Source: an uncultured Verrucomicrobiota bacterium (GTDB taxonomy: Bacteria > Verrucomicrobiota > Kiritimatiellia > RFP12 > UBA1067). Taken from it: DNA of 8,308 nucleotides. Shown here one piece after another: positions 1 through 6,699 of this stretch. The notes below the pieces were generated by a model. The model was not told the DNA's origin, ran no database searches, and saw only the letters and a list, made by a program, of their open reading frames with translations. Each line of letters begins with the position of its first letter. The first letter of the stretch is position 1. Position numbers and translations under genes: made by a program. The stretch is from contig CAMZDY010000048.1 in assembly GCA_947305585.1 (NCBI GenBank), forward strand, positions 1 to 8,308. The letters run 5' to 3'.

Positions 1-746
1 ACCGTCTCCACCCCGTAGGCCGCCTTGTGGTAGGGGTCGATGAGATTCACGTCCCACAAATCGATGGTCGCCGCCTCGTACGCCACGTTGAGCGGATGCT
101 TGAGCGGCAGGTTCCACACCGGGAAGCTCTCGAACTTCGAATACCCGGCCATCCGTCCCTTGCGGTATTCGTGGTAGATCTGGGTGAGACAGGTGGCGAA
201 CTTGCCCGAACCGGGCCCCGGCGCCGTCACCACCACGATCGGCTTCGTGGTCGTCACGTACTCGTTTTTGCCGTACCCCTCTTCGGACACGATCATCCCC
301 ACGTTCGCGGGATACCCCTCCGTCTTGTAGTGGAGATACACCTTGACGCCCTTCGACTCCAGCTTCGTCCGGAACGCCTTCACGCCCGGCTGGTCCTGGT
401 AGCGCGTGATGACCACGCCCGCCACTTTGATGCCGAGCCCCGTCAGGTCGTCGATGAGCTTCATCGCGTCCGCATCGTAGCTGATGCCGAAGTCCGCCCG
501 CATCTTCTTGCGCTCGATGTCGCCCGAAAAAATGCAGAGAATGATCTCCGCCTGGTCCTTGAGGCTCTGCAACAGCCGCAGTTTCACGTTGGGATCGTAG
601 CCCGGCAGACACCTCGCCGCGTGGAAGTCGTTCATCAACTTGCCGCCAAACTCGAGGTAGAGCTTGCCGTACTTGGCCGCGCGTTGGCGGATGTACTCGC
701 TCTGCTCCTTGAGGTACTTCTCGTTGTCGAAACCGATCTTGCTCAT
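1..746 (-). CDS. DUF1846 / UPF0371 family protein, 3' end cut by window edge
   Basis: The first 248 codons are present; the frame is open to the window edge. I recognise the family from its opening (KIGFDNEKYLKEQSEYI, then KLYLEFGGKL at about residues 28-37 and KDQAEII at 63-69). DUF1846 proteins are usually about 500 residues, so roughly half is seen. The family has no firmly established biochemical role that I know of, and I assign none. A glycine-rich stretch at residues 175-182 (APGPGSGK) follows a hydrophobic strand and resembles a nucleotide-binding loop, but it is not a canonical Walker A because F follows the lysine. The ATG overlaps the stop of the upstream nifU-like gene (ATGA, 743-746), and a GGAG sits seven bases before it inside that gene, so the two are probably translationally coupled. 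The link to Fe-S assembly is only by position. Family assignment is firm; function is unknown. Confidence 0.88.
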   Translation of the reverse strand, partial: MSKIGFDNEKYLKEQSEYIRQRAAKYGKLYLEFGGKLMNDFHAARCLPGYDPNVKLRLLQSLKDQAEIILCIFSGDIERKKMRADFGISYDADAMKLIDDLTGLGIKVAGVVITRYQDQPGVKAFRTKLESKGVKVYLHYKTEGYPANVGMIVSEEGYGKNEYVTTTKPIVVVTAPGPGSGKFATCLTQIYHEYRKGRMAGYSKFESFPVWNLPLKHPLNVAYEAATIDLWDVNLIDPYHKAAYGVET

Positions 747-1315
747 TGGCGCGCTCCGTTGATTTCGTTTAGGATCGCCTGGATCTTCCCCTTGCACCGA
801 CCGCATCCGCCGCCCGCCTTCGTGAAGTTCGTCACTTCCTCCACGCTCGTGAGGCTATTTTCGGTTATTACGCGCCGCACTTCGTTTTCGCTCACGTTGT
901 AGCACGTGCAGAGGATCGTCTCCTCGAGATTCTTGTCCTGGTTCTGCCCCGTGCGGTAGTTCTTGATGGCCGCCTCCATCGCTTCGCGACCCATCACGCT
1001 GCAGTGCATCTTCTGCGGCGGAAGCCCGCCCAGATAGTCCGCAATGTCCTGATTGGTGATCTTGGCCGCCTCTTCTAGCGTCTTGCCGATGACCATTTCC
1101 GTCAGCGCCGACGAGCTCGCAATGGCGCTCGCGCACCCGAAAGTCTGGAATTTCGCCTCGGCGATTTTGCCGTCCGCGCCCAGCTTGAACTGGAACTTGA
1201 GCGCATCCCCGCACGCCAGGCTCCCCACCGTCGCCTCGCCGTCGGGATTATCCAGTTTGCCCACGTTCCGCGGATTGCGGAAATGGTCCATCATCTTCTC
1301 TGAATAGTTCCACAT
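743..1315 (-). CDS. nifU: NifU-like Fe-S cluster assembly scaffold (IscU domain + BFD-type [2Fe-2S] domain)
   Basis: A 190-residue two-domain protein. Residues 1 to about 125 are an IscU/NifU_N scaffold carrying the three cluster-ligand cysteines C35 (in ACGD, with the conserved D37), C61 (FGCASAIASSS) and C105 (MHCSVMG). LPPQK at 98-102 is one residue from the LPPVK motif by which IscU is recognised by HscA. Residues 132-188 are a Fer2_BFD domain with C136-x-C138 and C171-x2-C174. Nitrogen-fixation NifU has a third, C-terminal NFU domain; it is absent here and the gene ends cleanly at TGA. The expected role is to assemble [Fe-S] clusters from cysteine-desulfurase sulfur and pass them to apoproteins; the desulfurase is not in the window. 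The ATG is preceded by GGAG at seven bases and by its own promoter. It overlaps the downstream DUF1846 gene by four bases. No nif genes are seen, so a housekeeping role is more likely than nitrogen fixation. Confidence 0.93.
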   Translation of the reverse strand: MWNYSEKMMDHFRNPRNVGKLDNPDGEATVGSLACGDALKFQFKLGADGKIAEAKFQTFGCASAIASSSALTEMVIGKTLEEAAKITNQDIADYLGGLPPQKMHCSVMGREAMEAAIKNYRTGQNQDKNLEETILCTCYNVSENEVRRVITENSLTSVEEVTNFTKAGGGCGRCKGKIQAILNEINGARQ

Positions 1316-1341
1316 GACAATTCTCCGAAATTTAAGTTTAT

Positions 1342-1370
1342 ATTATATCATATTCCGCCCTAAAAATCAA
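1342..1370 (-). promoter_or_regulatory. Sigma70-type extended -10 promoter for the nifU-like gene
   Basis: Read on the minus strand, TTGATT (1370-1365) and a perfect TATAAT (1347-1342) are separated by exactly 17 bases. TGA directly before the -10 gives a TGn extended -10. The start of transcription would fall near 1335, leaving a leader of about 20 bases with GGAG at 1326-1323. It lies in the only AT-rich gap between gluQ and the nifU-like gene, and its sequence closely matches the promoter before pcnB. I see no clear IscR/Rrf2 or other operator here. Confidence 0.82.
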
Positions 1371-1395
1371 GCGAAATCTGTAAATTCGGGGCGCG

Positions 1396-2301
1396 TCAGG
1401 ACACGATACAGGGCGTGTGCGGCGTCTTGGCGAGGTCGAACGCGTCCAGCAAACCCTTGAGCGACACCGGACGCTCCTCCTTGATCCAGCCCGACCAATA
1501 CGCCAGCCGCCCCAGAATCGCCTCGGGCTTCACGCCCTCTTCGCGATAACGGCAGATCCGGCTGTCGCCGTGCCGCTTGGCCAAGCGCTTGCCGTCCGGC
1601 CCCACCAACAGCGGCACGTGGCAGTAGACCGGCGTAGGGAGCCCCAAAGCGCGCTGCAAAAGGATATGGGCCGGCGTGGCCGGCAGGAGATCGTCGCCCC
1701 GCACCACTTCGCTCACCCCCATCTCCGCGTCGTCCACCACCACCGCCAGCGTGTAGCCTGCGCCGAACCGGTCGCGCGCCAACGGAAAATCGCCCAGTTT
1801 CTCCGCCACGTCCTGCACGTAGCGCCCCGCGAACGCGTCTTCGAACTCCACCCGCGAGGCCGGCGGCGTCTTGAAACGCCAACACGCTTTGTCCGTCCAT
1901 TCGAGCCGCTTTTCCCGGCAAGTCCCCGGATAGAAGAGCTGCTCCCCCGCGTGCGGAGCCGACTGCGCCGCCAACACGTCCTTCCGGGTGCAAACGCAAG
2001 GGTATACGAGATCTTGCGCCTGGAGCTTTTCGAGCGCCGCGCGATACCGGTCCTTGCGCCGGCTCTGCACGTATTCCTCGTCCCAGTCGAACCCGAGCCA
2101 CTTGAGATCTTCGATCGCCGCCCGGTCCGCGCCCGGCTTGTCCTTGGGATGGTCGAGATCCTCCATCCGCATGATTATCCGTCCGCCCGCCTGTCGCGCC
2201 CGGAGCCACGCCACCATGAATGTGCGCACGTTCCCCAGGTGCAGCGCGCCGGTGGGACTCGGCGCGAGCCGCCCTACATATTCCGGTAGAACTTCAGCCA
2301 T
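1396..2301 (-). CDS. gluQ: Glutamyl-Q tRNA(Asp) synthetase (GluRS paralogue)
   Basis: A 301-residue protein, the length of the truncated GluRS paralogue GluQ, which keeps the catalytic core and lacks the anticodon-binding half. The known enzyme glutamylates queuosine at the wobble position of tRNA(Asp) instead of charging tRNA(Glu). Visible motifs: the APSPTG start with HLGN at 21-24 (the HIGH element); MEDLD at 46-50; the zinc set C102-x-C104, Y124 and C128; a strongly conserved VVVDDAEMGVSEVVRGDDLL block at about 187-206; and KRLAKR at 238-243 in place of KMSKS. The ATG lies 28 bases inside the end of the metallopeptidase gene, just after AAGGGA, a close-spaced ribosome site. The frame is open further upstream, but that part is the antisense-like shifted reading of the peptidase and has no homology. 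It is last in the operon. Activity presupposes queuosine-modified tRNA; no queuosine gene is in the window. Confidence 0.94.
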   Translation of the reverse strand: MAEVLPEYVGRLAPSPTGALHLGNVRTFMVAWLRARQAGGRIIMRMEDLDHPKDKPGADRAAIEDLKWLGFDWDEEYVQSRRKDRYRAALEKLQAQDLVYPCVCTRKDVLAAQSAPHAGEQLFYPGTCREKRLEWTDKACWRFKTPPASRVEFEDAFAGRYVQDVAEKLGDFPLARDRFGAGYTLAVVVDDAEMGVSEVVRGDDLLPATPAHILLQRALGLPTPVYCHVPLLVGPDGKRLAKRHGDSRICRYREEGVKPEAILGRLAYWSGWIKEERPVSLKGLLDAFDLAKTPHTPCIVS

Positions 2302-3638
2302 TCCCTTACGAACAGTTTCAGCGTGTCGGAATTCCTGAACGCGGCAATCGTGGCCGCCTTCATATCCTGGCTTTCCACCAGTTCCTTCATGTAGTCGCGC
2401 TTCACGTGCTTGAACGGCTCGAACCGCACTTCCGGCGCGCCCTTTTCGAGGAAACACGCGATCGACCGCGCCATCCGGTAGTTGAACGCGGCGTTCTCGC
2501 CGTAGAACTGTTCGTAGTCCATCGCGAGAATGGTGGGCAGATACGCCGCCCACTCCTCCAGCTCCTGCTCGCTCGCCCCCGGAAACACGTCCGCATCCTC
2601 CCCCTGCTCGAAATACTCCGCATACCCCTCGTTGATCCAGGGACTCGCCATGATCATGCTTCCCGCATACGCCAGATACTGGTGGAACGCCTCGTGGCGC
2701 AGCGTCTTCAACAATTCCGTTTCGCCGTCCGGCGGCAGATACGCCACGATTTCGCGCCGCTCCTGGCTCCAGTACGCGGCCGTCCACTCCTTGTCCTCGC
2801 CCGCCACGTCCAGATACTCGTCGCGATTGGCGAAAATCCGCACCACGCCCAACACGTTCGTCCCGTCCACGATGCCGGGCAGCACCTCCCGGTATCGCGC
2901 GCGCAGCCGCACCATTTCGTTGGTGAAACGCCCGACGAACGCCTTCGAGTCCGGAAGCGCGTCCACTACCGCGAAATCCCCGGCCGACGTAAAATGCCAA
3001 TTCCGGTACAGCTTAACCGAATGCGCCACGTCCCGACTGAGGAGCGAGCGCTCGTCCGGATCCTCGCCTCCGTCCGCCTCGTCGAATTTAAGCTCCCTCG
3101 CTTCTTCGCCCAGCCACTTGTCTTCGAACTCCGCACGCTTCTCCTTGATGTCGTCGCCCTCCGCGAGCTCCCAAGTGGCCAGATACCACGTCTTGCCCTT
3201 TTCCGGCAGATACGCCGCCACGATCGCCGTTTCGTTCGTCCCCTCGTAGTAGCGCACTTCCTTGTATCCGCGCACCGGCTGGCGCGGCCGCGCGTATTCC
3301 TCCGACACTTCCACGGGGCTCAACGCTTCGATGGCCATTTGCCGCGCTTCCTCGTCCCGTCGCCCGATCGGCTTCACCCCTTCCCCGTACGCCTCGCGCG
3401 TCTTCCGTTCGTCCCCCAGGGGCGGGACCTCCGTCTTGAGCGCCGACAGGGTGAAAATGCGGAAATCGTCGTCGTACCAGCGGCCCTGCACGGCTCTCGC
3501 CGTCCACAAGTCGAAAACGGAATACCGGTCGACCAACCGGTACTTGCCGTCCTCTTTGGCGAGAAAAGCCGAAGCCCTCGGCATGTCGAGCGGCGCGCCG
3601 TGCACCATGAAGAGCGATGCCGCCGCCAAGAGCCACAT
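2274..3638 (-). CDS. Putative envelope HEXXH zinc metallopeptidase (gluzincin-like, peptidase MA/DUF1570-like)
   Basis: A 454-residue protein. H315-E-A-F-H319 is a HEXXH zinc site and general base (E316). Eighteen residues later, N336-E337-G-Y-A-E-Y resembles the NEGxAEY box of gluzincins, making E337 the probable third ligand (E341 is the alternative). A helical C-terminal part follows. Residues 1-17 are hydrophobic (WLLAAASLFMV, then HGA), suggesting export, but there is no positive charge at the N-terminus, so signal-peptide status is uncertain. Residues 20-190 match no domain I know; they include a WYLATWEL strand and a charged helix. The ATG lies five bases after the mlaD stop; no alternative start codon was found in the 50 or so bases upstream in frame. 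The end overlaps gluQ by 28 bases. Place in the operon suggests an envelope role next to the Mla transporter, but substrate and true proteolytic activity are unknown. Confidence 0.78.
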   Translation of the reverse strand: MWLLAAASLFMVHGAPLDMPRASAFLAKEDGKYRLVDRYSVFDLWTARAVQGRWYDDDFRIFTLSALKTEVPPLGDERKTREAYGEGVKPIGRRDEEARQMAIEALSPVEVSEEYARPRQPVRGYKEVRYYEGTNETAIVAAYLPEKGKTWYLATWELAEGDDIKEKRAEFEDKWLGEEARELKFDEADGGEDPDERSLLSRDVAHSVKLYRNWHFTSAGDFAVVDALPDSKAFVGRFTNEMVRLRARYREVLPGIVDGTNVLGVVRIFANRDEYLDVAGEDKEWTAAYWSQERREIVAYLPPDGETELLKTLRHEAFHQYLAYAGSMIMASPWINEGYAEYFEQGEDADVFPGASEQELEEWAAYLPTILAMDYEQFYGENAAFNYRMARSIACFLEKGAPEVRFEPFKHVKRDYMKELVESQDMKAATIAAFRNSDTLKLFVREWLKFYRNM

Positions 3639-3643
3639 AAGGC

Positions 3644-4672
3644 TTACAGCGCTCCGGTGGCGAGCGACCCGAACGTGGAGATGGGCGTCGTGTCGCGATA
3701 GTTGTCGATAACCTGCCGGACGTCCTTGATGAGCGCGCTCACTTCGTCGTAAAGCTTGTCGTCGGCCGCGAGCTTGCCCAAAGTGCCCTCGCCCTTTTCG
3801 AGCCTCGCCGCCACCACGTTCAGCGTGCCCATGAGTTCGTTCGCCCGGTCCGCCACCTCGTTGGCCTTGCGGACGAGTTCGCCCGCGTTGTCCTTGAGCT
3901 CCTCGCCCATGTCCAGATGCTCGAACGCCGACCTGAACGCCGCGAGACCCTTCTCCAGCTCCTCGTAATATTTGTCGTCCTTCAGCTTTTCGGTGATCGT
4001 GGCGGCGTTGTCGATTACGGCCTTGAGTCCCTTCAGGTCCGCCGTCACTTCCCGCGCGTTCGACACGGTCTCCTTGAGTTCGTTGTAGACGGTTTCGTCC
4101 TGGATGAGCTTACCTACCGTGCCTTCGCCGCGCTCCACCTTGGCGATCACGCTGTTCACCCGTTCCGTCGCCTCTTTGAGATTGGCCACCGTCGCCTCGA
4201 TCTCGCCGGACGAAGTGATCTTGTTCAGATTGGCCGTGATGTCCTGCACGTCCTTCATCCAGTCGGTGGGGGTCTGGCCCCGCAAACCGGCGCTCGCGAG
4301 GTCCAGCGCCTGGCCTTCGCCCTCCTCCAGCACCAGAATGTTGCCGCCCAGAAGCGACATCGACTGCACCCGGATCGTATACCCCTCCCGGAGCACCACG
4401 TCCTTGTCGATGTTCATCACCACCGTCACTTCCTTCTCGCCCAGCACGATCCGGTCCACCGTGCCCACTTTCGTGCCCCGGTACATCACGTTGTCGTGAT
4501 CCTTGAGTCCTCCCACCTGGTCGAACGTCACGCTCACGTCCATCTTCTCCTTGCCGGTGATGAGGTCCACCCCGGAAATGACGATCGTGAAATACCCCAA
4601 GAGCGCCAGCACCGCCAGCATGAACACGCCCGTCACGAAGTCCGAAAAGCCGCTGTTGTTTCTTCTGCTCAT
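3644..4672 (-). CDS. mlaD: MlaD-like MCE-domain lipid-transport protein
   Basis: A 342-residue MCE protein, the substrate-binding subunit of Mla-type ABC lipid transporters. One membrane helix spans about residues 12-33 (N-terminus inside), followed by an MCE domain at about 45-118 (VTFDQVGGLKDHDNVMYRG, then VGTVDRI, and SLLGGNILVLEEG at the end). MCE domains form hexameric rings in the periplasm around a hydrophobic pore. E. coli MlaD is about 183 residues; here residues 125-342 add a long helical region, probably coiled coil. It contains two related segments, 181-209 and 293-321, each starting R/K-GEGT-V/L-GKL and continuing with a helix ending REV or RQV. The C-terminus has DTTPISTFG, seen in other long MCE proteins. 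The ATG overlaps the mlaF stop by four bases, preceded by AAAGGAGAAATCA, a good ribosome site. Such long forms may bridge toward the outer membrane; that is inference. Confidence 0.93.
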   Translation of the reverse strand: MSRRNNSGFSDFVTGVFMLAVLALLGYFTIVISGVDLITGKEKMDVSVTFDQVGGLKDHDNVMYRGTKVGTVDRIVLGEKEVTVVMNIDKDVVLREGYTIRVQSMSLLGGNILVLEEGEGQALDLASAGLRGQTPTDWMKDVQDITANLNKITSSGEIEATVANLKEATERVNSVIAKVERGEGTVGKLIQDETVYNELKETVSNAREVTADLKGLKAVIDNAATITEKLKDDKYYEELEKGLAAFRSAFEHLDMGEELKDNAGELVRKANEVADRANELMGTLNVVAARLEKGEGTLGKLAADDKLYDEVSALIKDVRQVIDNYRDTTPISTFGSLATGAL

Positions 4673-5370
4673 TTGATTTCTCCTTTCATCGCCGTCAGGA
4701 ATTCCTGCACCGCCGGATTCGCGGAATGGACGAATTCGTCCACTTTGGCCGTCTCCACCGCCTTGCCGTCCTTGAGAAGCATGATCCGGTCCGCCAGATG
4801 CAGCGCGCCCTGGATGTCGTGCGTGACGACGATCGACGTGATCCCGTGATCGCGGTTCAGCTTCTTGATCAGCCGATGGATGGTGATGGTGGTCACCGGA
4901 TCGAGTCCCGAAGTGGGCTCGTCGTAAAGGACGATGTCCGCCTTGCGCACGATGGCCCTCGCCAGTCCCGCCCGCTTCTGCATGCCGCCCGAAATCTCGC
5001 CCGGATACTTCTCGGCCGCGTCCTCGAGCCCCACTTCTTTAAGCGCGTCCCTCACGAGCCGGTCGATCTCGTCCTCCTTGAGCCGCGTCGTTTCCTTCAA
5101 CGGCAGCGCCACGTTCTCGTACACGGTCAGCCACGCCAACAGCGCCCCCGACTGGAACAGATACCCGATCCGCGGCTTCCCTTCCACCGTCACTTCGCCC
5201 CGGTCCGGATCCAGCAGCCCCACGATATGCTTCAAAGTTACGCTCTTGCCCGTGCCCGACGGTCCCACGATCGCCAGAATCTCGCCCTTCTCCACCTTGA
5301 AGTCGAGCCCGTCCAGCACTTTGACGGAATCGAACGCTTTGCTCACGCCTTTGAACTCGATGATGCTCAT
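4669..5370 (-). CDS. mlaF: MlaF-like ABC transporter ATPase
   Basis: A 233-residue ATPase of the Mla/MCE lipid-transport family, cytoplasmic and expected to dimerise under the MlaE permease. All ABC elements are intact: Walker A GPSGTGKS (36-43), Q-loop glutamine Q73 in LFQSGALL, signature SGGMQKR (127-133), Walker B VLYDEP with E151, D-loop SGLD (154-157) and H-loop H184 in VVTHD. LFQSGALL and SGGMQKRAGLARAI are characteristic of the Mla/Ttg2A/Mkl branch. The ATG at 5370 was chosen because the MSIIEFKGVSKAF start aligns with the family; the open frame continues upstream only as a shifted reading of mlaE. It overlaps mlaE by four bases (ATGA) and mlaD by four bases. The C-terminal tail (DEFVHSANPAVQEFL) is typical. 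In E. coli MlaF is regulated through MlaB; no STAS-domain MlaB gene is in the window. Confidence 0.95.
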   Translation of the reverse strand: MSIIEFKGVSKAFDSVKVLDGLDFKVEKGEILAIVGPSGTGKSVTLKHIVGLLDPDRGEVTVEGKPRIGYLFQSGALLAWLTVYENVALPLKETTRLKEDEIDRLVRDALKEVGLEDAAEKYPGEISGGMQKRAGLARAIVRKADIVLYDEPTSGLDPVTTITIHRLIKKLNRDHGITSIVVTHDIQGALHLADRIMLLKDGKAVETAKVDEFVHSANPAVQEFLTAMKGEIK

Positions 5371-6113
5371 TGGTAGCAAAGCCTCGTGATCATGTAGCCG
5401 AACATCAGAATCAAGAGGAAATTGACGATTACCGAGCGCTGCGTCGACCGCCCCACGCCCGTGGCCCCCAGCTTGGTGCCGAGACCTTCCGCCACCGCCA
5501 CCACCCCGATCGTCCAACCGAACACCAGCGCCTTCACGAGCCCCACGAACAGGTCCTTCCGCTCCGCGATATTGATGGCGCTGCTCATGTACTGGCCGAA
5601 ATCCACCCCCAATTGCGTGGCCCCCACCACGCCGCCTCCCACCGTGCCGATCACGCAGCAGTAGAAAGCGAGCAGCGGCGCCATCACGCAGAGCGCCAGC
5701 ACCCGCGGCACCGCCAGGAATTTGAGCGGCGAAATGGACATGATCCGCAAGGCGTCGATTTCGTCGTTCACTTTCATCGTGCCCAGCTCCGCCGCGATGG
5801 CGCTCCCCACGCAAGACGCGAGACACAGCCCGCAGCTGAACGGCGCCATCTCCCGGATGAGGCTGATCATCACCGCCGCCCCGAGATAGATCTCCTGGTT
5901 GAAGCGCCGGAGCTCCAACCCCACCTGCAGCGCCATGATCATGCCGGTGAAGAGACTCACCACCGTCACCACCGGCAAGGTGGAAATGCCCGTCTTGTAC
6001 AGCTGGTGCGAAAACTCCGCCCGCGAATCGCGACTGCGGAAGACCGTCGGGAAGAGGAGGAACGTCCCCAACCCGATCTTGCCCGCCGCCCCGATGTCGC
6101 GAACGAATTTCAT
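5367..6113 (-). CDS. mlaE: MlaE-like ABC transporter permease
   Basis: A 248-residue inner-membrane permease of the MlaE family (Pfam MlaE, formerly DUF140). Family blocks are plain: FTGMIMALQ at 55-63, LIREMAPF at 85-92, AAELGTMKVNDEIDALRIM at 107-125 followed by the SPLKFLAVPR coupling region, and GATGVGRSTQRSVIV at 216-230. Hydrophobic segments lie near 43-65, 73-105, 135-165, 185-210 and 226-245, matching the five-to-six-segment MlaE fold. It dimerises with MlaF and holds the MlaD ring. The direction of lipid movement cannot be told from sequence. The ATG lies four bases after the TPR-gene stop, with AAGG very close to it. Its stop overlaps the start of mlaF. Confidence 0.95.
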   Translation of the reverse strand: MKFVRDIGAAGKIGLGTFLLFPTVFRSRDSRAEFSHQLYKTGISTLPVVTVVSLFTGMIMALQVGLELRRFNQEIYLGAAVMISLIREMAPFSCGLCLASCVGSAIAAELGTMKVNDEIDALRIMSISPLKFLAVPRVLALCVMAPLLAFYCCVIGTVGGGVVGATQLGVDFGQYMSSAINIAERKDLFVGLVKALVFGWTIGVVAVAEGLGTKLGATGVGRSTQRSVIVNFLLILMFGYMITRLCYQ

Positions 6114-6117
6114 CGCC

Positions 6118-6699
6118 TTAGAGGCGCGTCACCACTTCTTCCAGCGCTTCCACCCGCGCCTTGCTCTGTTCGTCGTCCTTTACGGACTCCTTGAGCTCCG
6201 CGAGCTTGGCCAAAGCGGCAGCCTTGTCGCTCTTCGCCACGCAGCGCACCGACCCCAGCTTGGCCGTCAACGCCAGATAGTTGCCCGGCTTCTCGGCCGC
6301 GAACGCGTCGTAGATCTGGAGCGCTTCGTCGATCCGCCCCAGCGCCTCCAGCGTCTCGGCCTTGCCCACCACCGGAATGTCGGCGAACGCCGCATCAATC
6401 TCGCCCTCCAGCTCTTCGTAGATGGCCAGCGCCTCTTCGTAACGCGCGGTGTCGAAATACTTCTTGGCGAGCTTCAATTTGAGCGCCGGTCCCGTCTTGC
6501 TCCCGCCGTAGTTGGCCACCGCCTCCTCCATCTCTTCGGCGGTGATGCTCTCCGTAAGCGAGGCCGCCGCCTTTTCGCGCTGTTCGGCGCGGTAGTTGCG
6601 GATGCCGTAGTAGCCCGCCACCGCGATCAGCGCCGCCGCCACGTAGGGGACGCTCTTTTTCACGTCTTCGAGGAGTTCTTCGTTGATGCCTTCACTCAT
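6118..6699 (-). CDS. Membrane-anchored TPR protein (YfgM-like architecture)
   Basis: A 193-residue protein with a short acidic N-terminus (1-15), one membrane helix at about 17-32 (VPYVAAALIAVAGYYGI), a basic stretch just after it, then a helical domain with TPR-like repeats at about 70-155 (KLAKKYFDTARYEEALAIYEEL; AETLEALGRIDEALQIYDAF). This is the layout of YfgM/TPR_21 proteins, which attach to the SecYEG translocon in E. coli, but the sequence resemblance I can judge is only architectural. It could equally be a periplasmic scaffold for the neighbouring transporter. The ATG overlaps the pcnB end by eight bases, with AAAGG upstream. The stop is four bases before mlaE. Partners are unknown. 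Confidence 0.8.
   Translation of the reverse strand: MSEGINEELLEDVKKSVPYVAAALIAVAGYYGIRNYRAEQREKAAASLTESITAEEMEEAVANYGGSKTGPALKLKLAKKYFDTARYEEALAIYEELEGEIDAAFADIPVVGKAETLEALGRIDEALQIYDAFAAEKPGNYLALTAKLGSVRCVAKSDKAAALAKLAELKESVKDDEQSKARVEALEEVVTRL

Noticed and set aside
523..548. Canonical Walker A in the DUF1846 protein
   Set aside because: The glycine-rich APGPGSGK (actually encoded near 201-224) is followed by F rather than S/T and its glycine spacing is off; nothing P-loop-like is found elsewhere in the visible part, including here.
1371..1395. Possible terminator between gluQ and the nifU promoter
   Set aside because: Only a 4-bp inverted repeat (CGAA/TTCG) around a loop is seen and the following T-rich stretch is the -35 region itself. 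Read-through from gluQ into nifU cannot be excluded.
1396..3000. A 534-codon minus-strand frame that would extend gluQ upstream
   Set aside because: Everything before the ATG at 2301 is a shifted reading of the metallopeptidase gene, whereas the usual GluQ start falls exactly at that ATG.
2220..3701. Long plus-strand open frame of 493 codons opposite the metallopeptidase and gluQ
   Set aside because: It is antisense to genes with clear motifs, is rich in R, H, P and L as expected of a GC-rich shadow frame, and has no recognisable domain. The same holds for the other plus-strand frames at 27-902, 1417-2289, 3917-4849, 5370-6194 and 6683-7957.
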